Shown: piece after piece, positions 10,039 through 22,153 of the stretch
Layout of the letters: each line of letters begins with the position of its first letter
How positions within the stretch are numbered: position 1 is the stretch's first letter
DNA from: Simmondsia chinensis
Taxonomy: Eukaryota; Streptophyta; Magnoliopsida; Caryophyllales; Simmondsiaceae
Direction: 5' to 3'
Assembly: GCA_018398585.1 (NCBI GenBank)
Contig: JAGTTD010000001.1
Location: forward strand, 14,200,501-14,264,500
DNA: 64,000 bases
Program-made: the position numbers and the translations under genes
The notes under the pieces: model-generated
What the model was told of the DNA's origin: nothing
Seen by the model: the letters and a program-made list of their open reading frames with translations, nothing else
The model's database searches: none

Positions 10039-10911
10039 AAAAAAAAAAAAAAAATCTAATCTTAGAATGCATAAATGATTATGATAAAAAACAAAAAAGC
10101 TTAAATGAAAGGGTGCACATAGATCGGATAATATCCAAGACCCCGCCCAACTCATGATGATGATAAGAGTCATGAATCATGATGCATGCCTTTGAATTTT
10201 TTTTTAATACTATGCGTGTCATTATTTGGTTCATGCCCGAGATGAAACAGTAGTAGATATAGGCTGCAAATGAGGCTATAAATGAGCCAAGTTGGCTCGA
10301 CAAAACCTCAAAATACTCGAATCATTTCAAGGTTGAACTTAGTAAAGATTGAGCTTGTAAGCTTTGCGAGCCAAACTAACTTAAACTCAATACATTTATA
10401 AACCTAAATGAGACTAATTCAGTTAAGTTTGAACCTCAACGAGTCGAGCTTGAATCTTATTAAGCTCAAAAGAGCACAATTCAAGTTTAAGTGAGCCTAA
10501 ATAAGAGGAGCTTATCTTGGAGCTCATGCAAATGAGGCTATATATATGCATGTGTGGGTGTTGATGGATTGAAAATAGAACAATCAATAATGGATTATCA
10601 TTCACATTATAATTGAATAATTAGATTCTCTTTTTGGTTTTGTAATCAATTATTTACATTCAGTCATTGGAATTGGTTAAAATTAAAATTTAGATGAATG
10701 TTTCTTTATGCATTTATATATGACCCGACCAAACATCAGTCTACTCCAAAACTATTATCCTAACTATTTATGTTTTTGAGTTGACTATGGGTTAAATAGT
10801 GAATGGGTCATAATGGTTCTTGATCCAACCTACCCAAACCCAATCCATGCACATCCCTAACAAATGATGTACTCCATTAATGGTAATACCAAATATATGT
10901 TTTCAGGGCCC

Positions 10912-10913
<2 letters not shown>
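10039..10913. other. Non-coding DNA with short repeats
   Basis: No protein-like ORF. Contains the direct-repeat-flanked segment 10265-10542. At about 10730-10858 a stretch of tacccaaacccaatccatgc type ends in gcacatcccta, the form of a hAT-type miniature-element end, without a matching partner. Confidence 0.45.
10265..10542. repeat. Segment flanked by a perfect 16-bp direct repeat
   Basis: tgcaaatgaggctata occurs at 10265-10280 and 10527-10542. The 246 bp between are rich in gagctcg-like phrases in both orientations, as in hAT miniature elements. The 16-bp repeat could be a retroposon target duplication or simply repeated subterminal sequence. Confidence 0.4.

Positions 10914-10942
<29 letters not shown>
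10914..10942. repeat. Run of 29 G
   Basis: An uninterrupted G run preceded by ccccc and followed by two more G-rich clusters. It is a potential G-quadruplex, and also a place where sequencing length is unreliable. Confidence 0.8.
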
Positions 10943-10949
10943 TGGCTGG

Positions 10950-11085
10950 TGGTGGGGGGGTTTGCATATATTATGTGTAGCCCACAATTTTGTTACATTT
11001 GGTAAGGTGGGGATAGGGAAAATGCCTCCAGTGGAGATCAAACCTAGGTGGTACCTTGGAGTTCCCAACTACTTGGCTATGCCGT
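10950..11085 (-). repeat. tRNA-like SINE fragment
   Basis: The minus strand has an A-box-like tagccaagtagttgg (about 11078-11064) and a B-box-like ggtttgatc (about 11048-11036), then gaggcattttccctatcccc, closely parallel to the split copy at the window start. No target duplication could be set. Confidence is limited because both copies are short and diverged. Confidence 0.4.
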
Positions 11086-11400
11086 GGGATATTTGCTGTT
11101 GCAGAGTGGATTAATCCTATTTTTAATGGGGTAGAAATTGAACAAGTTCTTTTCTAATGGTTTGGATGAAAAAAATTAGTTCAGTCAAAATGTGTCACCA
11201 TCAAATGCAAGACTTGGTCAATCCTTGAGGAGTTGGATTTTTTTTTTTTGTTGGTTGAGTGTGATGATCCAACCCAATTTCTATTGAAAATGCAAATTTG
11301 CTTGGGATGGATAGTTTGCTTGGCCAATTCTTAAATTGTTTTTGGTGGGAACCATGTTTGGTTGTTAGGTCTAGATTGGCTCGTTTTCTATTTTCATCTG

Positions 11401-12620
11401 TTTTCGGTTGAACGACCAAAGCCTAAAAAGCTCAAAGAATTTAGAGGATTCCTTGGACTAACAGGTTATTATAGAAAATTCACACTTGGATGTGACATTT
11501 CGGCACGACCTTTAACTGATCTTTTATGTAAGAATGCCTTTCTTTGGACTCTTATGGCAACAGAAGCATTTGAAAGCCTTAAATTGGCACTGACTCATGC
11601 CTCTATGCTTAGTTTACTAGATTTTTTAAAACCTTTTGTTTTAGAAATTGATGCTAGCCATGGTGGTTTACAGGCTATGCTTATGCAAGAGGGCCACCCC
11701 AATGCTTATCTTAGCAAGTATTTTAAGCCCAAGCAAATAGATCTTTCAATTTATAAAAAAGAGCATTTAGCAATTTTGATGGCCATTCAAAGGTGGAGAC
11801 TTTATTTGGAGGGCAATTATATTTTGATAAAAACCAACTATGAAAGCTTAAACACTCGCTTGATCAAAATATTTCAACTCCTTTGCAAAAGAAAGGATTA
11901 ACTGAGCTAATGAAACTCACCTATGGAATTCTATATAGGAAAGGCATGGAAAACAAGGTTGTGGATGCCCTTTCATGCATCCAATCTGATTTGGCTTCGG
12001 TTAATGCCATTGGATTAATGAGATTGTAGAGTTACAAGAATGATGATGAAGTACAAGAGAAAATTAGCTCTTTACTTGTGGATTCTAATGCATTTTCTAG
12101 ATTTTCTTACAACTAGAGAGTTTTATGCTATAAAGGAAACTTTTTATTGGAACTTCCACTGCTTTGTGTCAAAAACTCTTGGAGAATGTTCATACATCAA
12201 CTCTTGGGAGACATTCTGGTGTTGATGCAACCTTTAAAGGAGCAAGCTCAAGGGCTCAGTCAAGGATTTTGTTCGAAATTTTGATGTTTGCTAAATAAAT
12301 AAAGCTGAACATATTGCCTATCCTGGTCTACTTCAGCCACTTCCTATTCCTTCACACCCATGGTCCCATGTTTGTATGCACTTCATAGAGGGACTAACTA
12401 AAAGTAATGGAAAGATCTAATTTGGGTTGTTATTGACAAATTTTCAAAATATGTTCACTTCCTAACCCTCTCGCATATTTTCATAGGTTCCATGGTAGCT
12501 AAGTACTTCATCGAGCATGTCTACAAACTTCATAGAATGCCTACCGGTATTCTTTTAGATTGAGACAAACTATTAACTAGCCTCTTTTGGAAGGAGCTAT
12601 TTAGGCCCTCAAGAACCTCT
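11401..12620 (+). pseudogene. Ty3/gypsy pol fossil: RT end, RNase H, integrase
   Basis: An open stretch to 11901 reads the RT thumb and RNase H start (EFRGFLGLTGYYRKF at about 11429, then PFVLEIDASHGGLQAMLMQ and LSIYKKEHLAILMAIQRWR). Beyond a frameshift come RNase H and tether remnants (KGMENKVVDALS, about 11940) and integrase remnants (WVVIDKFSKYVHFLTL at about 12425; LLTSLFWKELF at about 12570-12600). It is truncated at both ends with no LTRs. The closest relatives in the window are chromoviruses B and C. The opening codons before 11401 are not gypsy-like and are not part of the gene. Confidence 0.82.
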
Positions 12621-13822
12621 TTGGACACCACAAGAAATGTGGTCTTTAATGACAAAATTAATGAATGGATTGTTTTTTGGTTGCTAAAAGTGTATGTTCA
12701 GTGCCTAGTTGTGATGAGATTAAAAAACGGTCATTAGAGGGTGGTATATGATGAGTTTATAACAATAGGAACTAAATAGGGTCGTTTATTCCACCCACTA
12801 ATCGTCCTTAATAGACTCACATAAGTAGTAAAATTTTCAATTAAAAAAATTAAAATTTGTTATTTAATAAAAAGTACATGCTGTTATAGAAATATTAAAT
12901 TAGGTATCAAAATTAGTTACCGGCTTCAAGGCGTATGCCAAACCACTTTCCTTAAGACTTATTTTGTGGATATCGAAATAGTCTCGGGATTCAATGAAAC
13001 CAAAAAACAAAGTGAAAGTAAAAGCATAGAGAGGAAGGATAACAGAGACTAGATAATGAGAAAATGATGTGATTTTTCAAGTCCCTTTTTCTATGTACTT
13101 CAAACTTGATTTCGTAGGCTTTATATAGGAGTTTCGAGTATTTCTTCATAAAGAGACTTGTCTCTTCACATGAAAAGACACACCCTTTCACATAAATATA
13201 TCAAAATTATATTTTACTTATTTTTAAAATACACCAACAATCCCCACCATTTTCAAAATACATACATTATCATAAAAATTTATATCATCTTGGAATAAAA
13301 GGAAGGCTTTATGCATAAATGAAGGTGTCTCCTGATTGAACCCTTATTTAATGAAGACACGTCACAATTAATCCGAATAATATAGTAGATTAAGTTTTGA
13401 ACCATATGATTCCATTTGACTAATTGTACATATCTCCACTCACAAGACTTACTTCCTACATACACCTCATATTCGACTAAAATATTTTAGGTATTGTGTC
13501 CCGTACCCTTCATGAGTGTAATAGAGTCAAACCCATGTCACTAAAACACTTTTTGAAGCGGCCAAACTTAAGACTCACATAGGTAGACCCCATTGTTGAT
13601 ATCCCTGCAATACGACATTCAATTTTTGGGGTCCAGTAAGAGCATACACTCAACCTCCCTTTCCCTTTGTCATAGGTTACCAAGCATTACAACCGGGTTG
13701 CAATTTTGTTTTTAGTGCTTGCAATCACACGAATGATGGAACTCTCTCATTGAGCTCAAGGCCTAGCGTTTTACCAAGTGTTGGGTTGAGGGTCCATCAT
13801 GGGTGATTAAAATTGACAGGTT
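12621..13822. other. Non-coding; possible minus-strand LTR of unknown element
   Basis: On the minus strand a purine tract (aaaatggtggggat) at about 13253-13240 is followed by TGTTGGTG near 13236, and a TATA-like ctatataaag lies at about 13126. This order is expected at a polypurine tract and LTR start, so about 12900-13236 may be an LTR with its element body to the right. The body (to 13822) has no coding similarity. No second LTR was found. Confidence 0.35.
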
Positions 13823-15330
13823 TGTTGGAATCGGGGTCTTAAAAAACCCAATTAGTTAGTCTTTTGAATATTAATTAAATAAAATTATTTTATTTATTTA
13901 TTGTCTGATTATGTTTTACGAGTCAAATGTACGTGTGATTGTTTTCTAAATGTTCCATGAGTTGATGTAGTCCAAGATGACGTGCCAAGTTCGGTTTAAG
14001 TGGTCAATGAGATTGAGCCACAGATAGACTTAAATCAAACTAGTAATATGTTGTCCAAGTAAATGTTCATAGTCAGTGATGTGTTTAGACAACTTGTATG
14101 ATAAGATTAAAATATTATACTTTAGATGACTTGTCTTGGTTATATAGATAAGGATCCAAAACTAATATATGGGTGTTGTCTATGATTGGAACACCAAGCA
14201 AGACCACTTGAATTATTTTTTTCTTTACTGCTATTAGAAATAATTAATTCTATAAAATGATAACTCTAGACCCAGAAAATAGTCTAAACTTGTGTATGGA
14301 TTGTTCGTTACTTTGATATTTTAAAAGGATGAGCCACACCAAATGACTTAAATCTTATAAAAGTTATGTAACGGCATGAAGTATAGCAGGAACAGGTCAA
14401 TTACGTGGAATCTATAGTCTTTTACGAGATAAAGAAGTTCCCTTAGTTGATTCGTAAGCATATGAACAAGTTCGAGAATCTTTGGCCAAAGTATTCATGT
14501 GCTTGACATTAGGAATTAGTCCATGAAATGTTTTCTGTATTATTGAATTGATCGAAGGGCTTGCTGGGAACTACAGTAAAAGAAGTAAGAAACATAACGA
14601 TAGTAGTTAAAGTTATTTTTTCTTGTGAATATCTAATAAAGGGGTTAATTGTGATAATAAAAGTTATTTGGTAATGTTTAATTCTAGATTACCGTAATAT
14701 TTATTTAGTAGAATTAAATATTACTAAATGGTAATCAATGTTATCAAATATTGATAATTAGATTTGATTCAGTTGGAGCTAGAATTAAGTTGTCCATGAG
14801 GTCCCTCTGCAAGCCTCTAGAAGTGCATAATGAATTCATGAGATGAATAAATTTATTTTTGCTAAACACAGTTGATTGGATGAGATATTTATTCACAAAG
14901 ATGAATAAATTTATTTTACCAAATAATATTCGTAAGATGAATTTGTACATGTGGTAATTTAAACAAAGAAAAGGGAAAAATCACATCGCACAGACCTCAA
15001 TTTGCGCCTCTCAATCATGCACAATGTGCACGCGACATGTGTTGCACACACGGTAATATCCTGGTGAAGCGAGATGGACCAATGAGGTGATGCCGTTGTT
15101 TGCTATATTTGTTTGTTATTAAGTGTGATGGGGTCTTTGTAAATGCAAATGCAAACAAACGTGCAAAAGGGATTCACTGCGACTAGGGAGTAAGCCTAAA
15201 TTCAGACTGCACGTCTTTAATGTCAACCACTCACTGTTTTCAGAGAAAACATTGTGATATTTTGGTGTATCTAACTTTAGTTACTCTGAGAGTTTTACTT
15301 ATGCTTCAATTAAGAAAACTTTTTTGATAT
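13823..15330 (+). repeat. copia-type LTR related to the LTR at 50534
   Basis: Starts TGTTGGAATC. Shared phrases in the same order as 50534-51850 include cacagatagacttaaa, cttgtcttggttat, ggaatctatagtct, cttacgagat, gttggagctaga and aattgtcc.tgaggtccct.tgcaagcctcta. No coding is seen. The right edge is estimated where similarity fades. No primer binding site follows, so it is a solo or truncated LTR. Confidence 0.62.
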
Positions 15331-16974
15331 TTTTCTTTTGGATTTTTATATATTGTTTTGATAGAAAATTAAATGATCCTCAATCAAGTGGCAGTTGTAG
15401 TGACCAATCAAGGCCCATAGTCACTTTCCTCGTACACTTAAAAGTTAGAAATTAGGGTGGAGATAAACCGAAGAGCTCAGTAGTTTACTTACAAGCCTGA
15501 ATCAATCAGGTCTTTAAACATGGCACCCTTGATTTATAATAACTCGAATGAGTTTAGGTTTGGCAAGATTTAAATGGAGCAAACCGTATTCGAGTCACTG
15601 GATTAGGACCAACACAATCAAGGTCAAGAATTGGCCGTCAAAGCCCTAAACAATGGCAAAAATCTTAGTTCACCTGACTTATCAAGCAGTAATCAAGGTC
15701 AAGCCTTGGACGTCAAAGCTTTAAACTAAAGCCTTAATTCTTAACTCGTCGAATTTAGGAACATATTAAAACAGAGAGTTCATACCTGAAGCCTGAAGTA
15801 TTGTATCACTGCAAAAGCAAGTATAACAAGATCTATGCTATGTTAGATTAAGTTACTCCTAGGTCAAGGCACAATTGTGCTGTAAAGAAAACTTCAAGAA
15901 GTTTTTTTATGAGCGTATGTACTTATTCTGGACTACAACCGAGTTGCTTATTTAAAGAAAAAACTAAACAACGGCTGGTCCCTATTTCCGCGACATGTTC
16001 TCCCCATGTTAGGCCATCTCCTTTAGCGCATGAATGATCAATGAATGCGCCCTTGATTTGGTACTCAAGCATATTTTTTGAAGCCCATGTTTGTATTTTT
16101 CAACCAACGTCTCCTTTAGATGCTCCATGTCCTCTTGGATTAAGCTTGACGCCCACGCATTTGAGTTTGCACTCCAAGTAACTGTCTCGAGCTTGGAAAC
16201 CACCCGTCTTGTAGCTTTCTTGGCCATTCCTTGAGCTCGAGCGCCCTTTATCCTTCAACCATCTAGAGCTTTGAGTGACTGATACCCTTGTTAGAGTAAT
16301 AAACTTCTTAAAATGCTGGGCTCGAGGCGCCATTATCTTAGTATCTAGAGGTCTAATTTTGCTTGAGGAGAATCTCGCAAGATAAGCACGTGGCACTTTT
16401 CCAAAATGACATCGTCCCATCTCCCTTGAAATTAGGGTGTAAAGAAATGCCTCCCTTTAGCCGTTGGTAATTTCAAATTTACAACGGGTAAAAATTTGCT
16501 TGATTTGACCTTTAGTGGCTGCAGTGAGCTTGGGAGAACAGTGTTTGATGTTTGCTCTTCTTTCCCACATGTCTATAAGTATGACAGTTGGGCTTCAAAT
16601 CTTTCACTTTCTCTGCTCTGTACTCTCTCTTTACTGTAATCAAGAGCTTCGAAAACATTTGCATTTTGTTTTTGAATCTTTGATTGTTATTGCTCTAATA
16701 TGCTCCCTATTCCTTTAAATTAAGCAAAGATGGTTCAAATCTCTTACACCGTCTTTGCTCCCATTCCTTTGGTTGACAACCCTATTAACCAATTAGTGCA
16801 TCTCATTCAATCAGACATGTCAATGATTTCTGATAGGCTTCAGAACCCTATTGATCTTAATGACATCAAGGAGGACCTTTCTTGGACGACAAAGAATGAT
16901 CCTTCCTCAACCTTCGCATCCTCTACCCTAGGGCTCATTTGTGATCCTTCTCACGACGTTCCCGGTTTTGAGGG
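15331..16974. other. Unrecognised segment between LTR-like pieces
   Basis: The longest open frames are 16420-16100 and 16227-16009 (minus) and 16730-16981 (plus, 83 codons starting MVQISYTVFAPIPLVDNP). The plus frame is preceded by a TC-rich stretch resembling a leader. I cannot match any of them to a family. Its position between two related LTR pieces makes it a candidate internal region of a non-autonomous element. Confidence 0.35.
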
Positions 16975-16975
16975 C

Positions 16976-17110
16976 TATTAGGAACAGTGTCTTGAAAATC
17001 CAATTTCATCATGTAAATATTATTTTTATTAGGGAATAAAATTTAATTATTTTTATTATAGCTGTTTAATAACCATTATACTTGTCGATACATTTTGTTT
17101 AAAACCTCGA
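16976..17110 (+). repeat. Fragment of copia-type LTR start
   Basis: The sequence ggaacagtgtcttgaaaatc followed by gtaaatattatttttattag matches the beginning of the LTR at 50534 (ggatcagtgtcctcaaaatc, gtaaatattatttttattag). Similarity is lost after about 17110. Confidence 0.6.
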
Positions 17111-17871
17111 TTGAATTAAAAAGATAATTCAGATTCGAAAAATATGATTTTCAAAAATTGTATTTTAGATATGTATGATATGATTTTAGGTATCTGATAA
17201 GATTAAGATGTCAGATAAGATTATTGATCTAATGAGATTGAAATAAATATTTTTTAAATATAAAAAATAATAATATATATTTGATGCTATATTGACTTGG
17301 AATTTAAAAAAAAAATACATTTTTTCAGACGTGCAGACATCTGTACTGACATATAATAATAATAAAAATTTTTTATTGTATTATTTAAATTAATTTTAGA
17401 ATATAATTCTAATGTAGAATATATGATAATCAAGTTGTACATGCACTTTAAATTAAAACCGCTTGTTTATAAAATTCAAGTGGGAGCGAGGTTCAATAAT
17501 TGAATTCTTACGGTCTCCATTACCAGTTTGTCGGTATAGCAGATTGACATTACTCCTTGAGGAGGGTGTTGGTTTATAGGGTACACGGTAAGATTTCTAA
17601 TAGGATAGACTAAAGTACAAAGAAGCGAGTGTGACCACGTTGCCGTGGAGTATTTCGTAAATTTGTATGGAGGTTTAGGTAATGGTATACACTCGACTTG
17701 AGTGATACATTAGCCTCCCTGAGGAGTTTTATTGTGTTATGTTAGAGACTAAGGAAAAGTGGTGAGTTAATCATATTTAGTAAGAGTTACAATAAAACAT
17801 GTTAATTGAGAATAATTCTCACCTCAACTAATTTTATATGGCCCCGCTGCTGGGAAATAAGGAGTGGTATG
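17111..17871. other. Non-coding; ends in a polypurine-like tract
   Basis: No coding content recognised. The last bases (gggaaataaggagtggtatg) look like the purine tract that precedes a 3' LTR, so this may be the 3' untranslated part of a plus-strand Athila-like element. Confidence 0.35.
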
Positions 17872-19680
17872 TGATAGGTCTAATTTACTATATAATTATT
17901 TTTATCATTTTGATTCATTTTTAACCATTTTACATTAAATTTTTATCGCTTTTGCTCGGTTTCGCTCTTTTTCACTCATATTGCCATTTTCTTGCAAAAA
18001 CACTTATTTTATGCTAAATATTATTAGATTTTATCATCAACATCAATATTTGAATGCAAGATACATCAAACAAAAGCATAAAAATGAGCTAAATCAATCA
18101 AAATACTAGTTTTAGCAAGAAATCACCAAGTTCATGCACAATTCAATTCAACTTGCAAAAATGGGTAGCAAAATACACAAATCAAGAGCAAGGATTGATT
18201 AAACAAAACCTTAACATGTCCAAGTTTATGTAAACTCTGAATTTAGGTGGTGCTAAGCTCAAAAATCTGAAGAAAAATAGCAAGAACAACAATAATGCAG
18301 AGAATGATAACCAACCTGCACAATTCACTTCATCTTGCAATTTTGGGTGGCAAAATGGACGAATCAAGTGAAAGAAACTCTTGTACACTTCAATAACATG
18401 TTCAAGTTGATGTTAAGACTGATTTTGGGAGGCCAAATCTGGAAAAAATTGAAGAAAAACAGCAAAGAGTAGCAAGTTGCAGAAAATGAACACAAGCCTG
18501 CACAATTCACTTCAACTTGCAAATTTGGGTGGCAAAATGGACAAAGAAAATGCAAGGATGACTTAAAAAATTCATTAACATGTCCAAGATAATGTCAAGA
18601 CTGATTTTGGGTGGTGAAAAGCAAGAAAAAACTGAAAAAATCAGCAACTTGTTAAAATCTGCAGAATTGGGTGGCAAGGAGCAGGAAGAAGGTGCAATGA
18701 GGTTTTAGCTTACTATATTTTTTATTTTAAGTAATCTCAACCTCAGATACTATAAATAGAGATTCTTGGGAGGTCTTTTATCGTGATTCAATCTAGAAAA
18801 ATCAAATAAAAAGTAGAGAAATAATGTAGAAATTCGTAGGAAGAAAGAAGGAAGAGAAAAGAAGAAGTTTGGTTTCAAATTTTGGATTTTCAAGTTCTTT
18901 TCTATACTTCTCTTCATTAAGTTCATGAATTTTGTGTTAAATATGTCTTATATTAAGTTTATTATGAACTAATTTTGTTATTCCAAGGCTGCGATGTAGC
19001 CTAAATTGTAATATATGCTCATTTCTAATTCAACGTATTCAACATTTTGTTATTGCGTTGTTGAAGTGTTTATCATTGTTCTTCATGAGTTTTAAATGTT
19101 TGATCCCCATTTAAGGCCTATAATGATTCATAATAAGTCTGAGAGGAGATTTATGATGATTGCTAAGGTGATAAGCACCACAAATTGAGCGAATGCTCCA
19201 GAGAGATTAACAGGATTTGTGTGGTTTTTAAGTGAAAATCATAGAGCCTTAAAAACTCTTTTCTTATTTAAATTCATGTATGAAAGTGATGGGTTAATAT
19301 GTAAAAGAGCATGGTAAATTTTGCTCGAGTGAGAATATTTAGTAAATTAGGGTTATCAACCATCAACATGTAATAACAACTTGAATAACAAGAATAGAAA
19401 GGCGTATTGATGCAACTGGGTGAAATCAGATGCCTTGGATGTTATTAAATCATAAAAATATCATAAAAATCAGTAAGCTTACTTAAAAAAAATTAGTTAA
19501 CACATTTTGTTTATTTTATTTTATAACAAAATCTCAATTTTTCGATCTTTCAAATAGTGTTAAAACTACTAACTTCGGTACTCGCTCAATAACAATCCTC
19601 ACGGGAATAATACTCTACTTATCACTTTATTACTTGATATGACTAGTGCACTTGCTAACGCATATGTCAAGTAAGCATCA
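17872..19680 (+). repeat. Athila-like LTR, plus orientation (1.8 kb)
   Basis: Starts TGATAGGTC and ends GTAAGCATCA. It is followed after six bases by an Asp-type primer binding site and preceded by a purine tract, so it borders element sequence on both sides. Its last 600 bp match the reverse complement of 28556-29150, including the phrase on tgcaactgggtgaaatcagatgcc. A TATA box (actataaatagag) lies at about 18749. Confidence 0.82.
18130..18660. repeat. Three tandem ~180-bp units inside the LTR
   Basis: The phrase gcacaattca followed by cttgcaa.tttgggtggcaaaatgga recurs near 18137, 18317 and 18498, about 180 bp apart. The units lie just upstream of the TATA box, in the U3 part of the LTR. 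The related LTR at 28556 lacks them. Confidence 0.75.
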
Positions 19681-19686
19681 AGTTTT

Positions 19687-19704
19687 TGGCGCCATTGTCG
19701 GGGA
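19687..19704 (+). promoter_or_regulatory. Primer binding site, Asp tRNA type
   Basis: TGGCGCCATTGTCGGGGA differs at one base from the usual Athila primer binding site (complement of the aspartate tRNA 3' end). It marks plus-strand element sequence to its right. Confidence 0.85.
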
Positions 19705-19849
19705 TTGTCTCTGTTTGAATAATATCGATACCAACTAGTTTTGGTGCTAATTTGAAATTGTTAATAATTTATAAATTTTGGTTAAATTTGAAATATAAAT
19801 CTCTTTTCATTCATTTATTTTATTTGTAAAGATAATTCTTAATAATTAA

Positions 19850-19880
<31 letters not shown>

Positions 19881-19971
19881 ATTCGTATATACCCCCCCAA
19901 AAAAAATTTGTTAGTTTTGTGTTATTTTGTTAGTTTTTTTTTTTTCCCTTATTTTTGTCTTTATTTTCATT
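19705..19971 (+). other. Athila leader fragment with (AAAT)n
   Basis: Parallels the reverse complement of 28270-28531 (tagttttggtgctaatttgaaa, then aatttataaatttt) and contains an (aaat)n run at 19843-19882. It stops abruptly at the join with the minus-strand LTR. Confidence 0.6.
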
Positions 19972-20366
19972 TTTATCATCAATATTTTGTGTACTTTTTC
20001 TGCTCAAGCACCGCCCAAACCTACAAAGATGAGTTAGGATATGTTAAAGTATGTATATACAATGAATTTAGGTAGTAAAATATGTCTAAAGTTGCCGCCC
20101 ATTGCAACTTGTTTGCAAAATGTGTAATTTTTTGTAGGTTCATGTATGAACCGTGTGTTTTGGGGTATTTGATGGATCTTGCTTCTACTTGTTGATATTG
20201 ATGATAAAACCTAGCAAGATTTAGCATGAAATAAGTGTTTTTGCAAAAAAATAGTAATATAGTCAAAAACGAGCAAAACCGAGCAAAAATGATAGAAGTT
20301 TGATAAAAATTGGTTAAACATGAATAAAAATGATATAAATAATTATATACTAAATTAGACTTATCA
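19972..20366 (-). repeat. Truncated 3' LTR of element J
   Basis: Matches 29578-30017 (tttatcatcaatatttt, then ctgctcaagcaccgcccaaa, to ttagactt.tca). The rest of the LTR is missing and replaced by the plus-strand leader at its left, forming a head-to-head junction near 19972. Confidence 0.82.
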
Positions 20367-22153
20367 AAATACCTCCAAACTTAAATCTTGTTCGTCCTCG
20401 AGCAAGGCTAAATCTTGAAGCACTGGATCTCATGCTTTTTAAGAATTCTTCCACAATTCAAAGCAAGTCTATTCTTATTAGAAAAGAATGACCAAAGCTC
20501 AAAGTTTTTAATGTTCTAAAGGCAAAACCATCTTTTCTAAGGAAAAACCTGTTAATTACCTAGGTAATCGAATTCAAAAGTTAGCTAAGCAAATTAAGTT
20601 TATCCGTTCATTCTAATCTTAAGAAATTCAAACCGAATAGAGGACAAAAATCATACCACTCATAACAAGACTTATCAAGTATGCCCAAAAGTAAATATTT
20701 TTGCCCCCTTTTTTTTTCTTCTTTAGAGGAATTTATTTACTCAAGTCAATTTCGGCTGATGAGTATATCTGCAGTGAGAATCAAGCCCCAACTCCTAGGT
20801 GATGACCCATAAGTAAGAGAAGCCACTATTGAGACACCCCAATATTTTCCTGTGAGTACATCTTCAGCGAGAATCAAGCTCCGACTCTTGGGCGATGACC
20901 CATAAGTAAAAGAAGCCACCACTGAGATGCCTTCATTATGACTTCCCAAGTCTATCTTCCGTGAGAATCAAGCTCCGACTCCTGGGCGATGACCCATAAG
21001 TGAGAGAAGCCACCACTGAGATGTCCTCATAATGGGTAGCACATATCTGAAAATGTTTATAAATGGGATAGCAGTGCTAGAGATGATTTCCTCTCTCTCT
21101 CTCTTTTTCCTTTTTTTTTTTTTGGGTGCTTGGTTTCTTGTTAGCTTTCTCAGTACCCCTTTTAGAGAGCTTTCAGTGCGGCAACTCCCATTCTAGTTGG
21201 CCCAGGGTACCAGGTGTTGAAACACCCCTACGGATCTACTTGCTCGAGGTACCAAGTCATAAAACCATCACACCGTAGCACATATCCAAATGATAGACGT
21301 TTTAACAGGATAGCAGTACTTAGTGATTTTCTCCCTCTATTTTTATTATATTTTTCTTTTATTTAGACTTAGGCATAACTCTTCAAAATCTATTCTGTAA
21401 ATGATAATCTTAATGCAATCTATTTAAATTTGATCATTTTTAATCAGAAAGAAAAGTAAAACAACCATGCTAACTAGTAAAGTTAAATACCATGGTTTTA
21501 TCAATATAGTGCCTTAGACTAGATCGTGTTTTTCAATTAGAATACAAAAACAATTGATTATCCGGTTTTTCAAATCTAATTAAAGTGAATGAGCTAAAAA
21601 GAGTAGAAAAATTACCTAAAAAGCATGATGATAAGGTTTTTTTTTAAATTTTAAAAAGACTAATGATCAAAACTATAAAAAATAGACAATCTTTTTGTTG
21701 GCCGACACTATCTACATCCCCATACAAAGGCTTAGAACTCTGGGAGGCACTAAAGCCGACTCTAAAAGAGAAACAGGAAAATTGTTTGGAAAAAAAAAAA
21801 TAATTTGTTTAAAATTTTTAAAAATTGTCTCTCCCACACTTAAACTTAGAGTTAACATTGTTCTTAATGTTAAAAGAACTAAAAAGATTAAGTGGGCGAG
21901 AGATACTTCCTAGGTTTGAGGATTGCCCGTTGATTGTGTATGTTGACATCTTGCTAACCCCAAACTTTTTGTAAAATACCTGTTTAAACAAAAATATACA
22001 TAAACATGAGACAATTAAAAATAACGAAAGGAGAAATAAGATAAACAACGATTGAAACACTTGGGTTGACTCCCAAGAAGCGCCTTTGGTTATTGTCGTT
22101 AGCTCAACTTTCAGAGTGGATTATTCGACGTTGTTGAGTTGAATGGAAGTTTT
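20367..22153 (-). other. 3' untranslated region of Athila element J
   Basis: Mostly non-coding, starting (on the plus strand) with a polypurine-tract complement and a pyrimidine-rich start. A short frame at 22060-21818 encodes a hydrophobic, membrane-like stretch (SLFILFLLSLFLIVSCLCIF). Athila elements often carry an env-like or extra ORF here, but this piece is too short to assign. The same region is preserved in element K (30018-31500). Confidence 0.5.
20755..21035. repeat. Three tandem ~93-bp units in the 3' region of J
   Basis: The unit gagaatcaagctccgactc, then gggcgatgacccataagt, then agaagccaccactgagat begins at 20776, 20869 and 20963. The same three-unit array is found in element K at 30415-30690, so the array is a family trait rather than a local slip. 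Confidence 0.82.

Noticed and set aside
12628..12760. Possible CACTA transposon end (caccacaagaaatg followed by a phrase like tttaatgacaaaattaatg)
   Set aside because: Resembles the CACTACAAGAAA start of En/Spm elements, but the first bases differ and no inverted partner or 3-bp TSD was found nearby.
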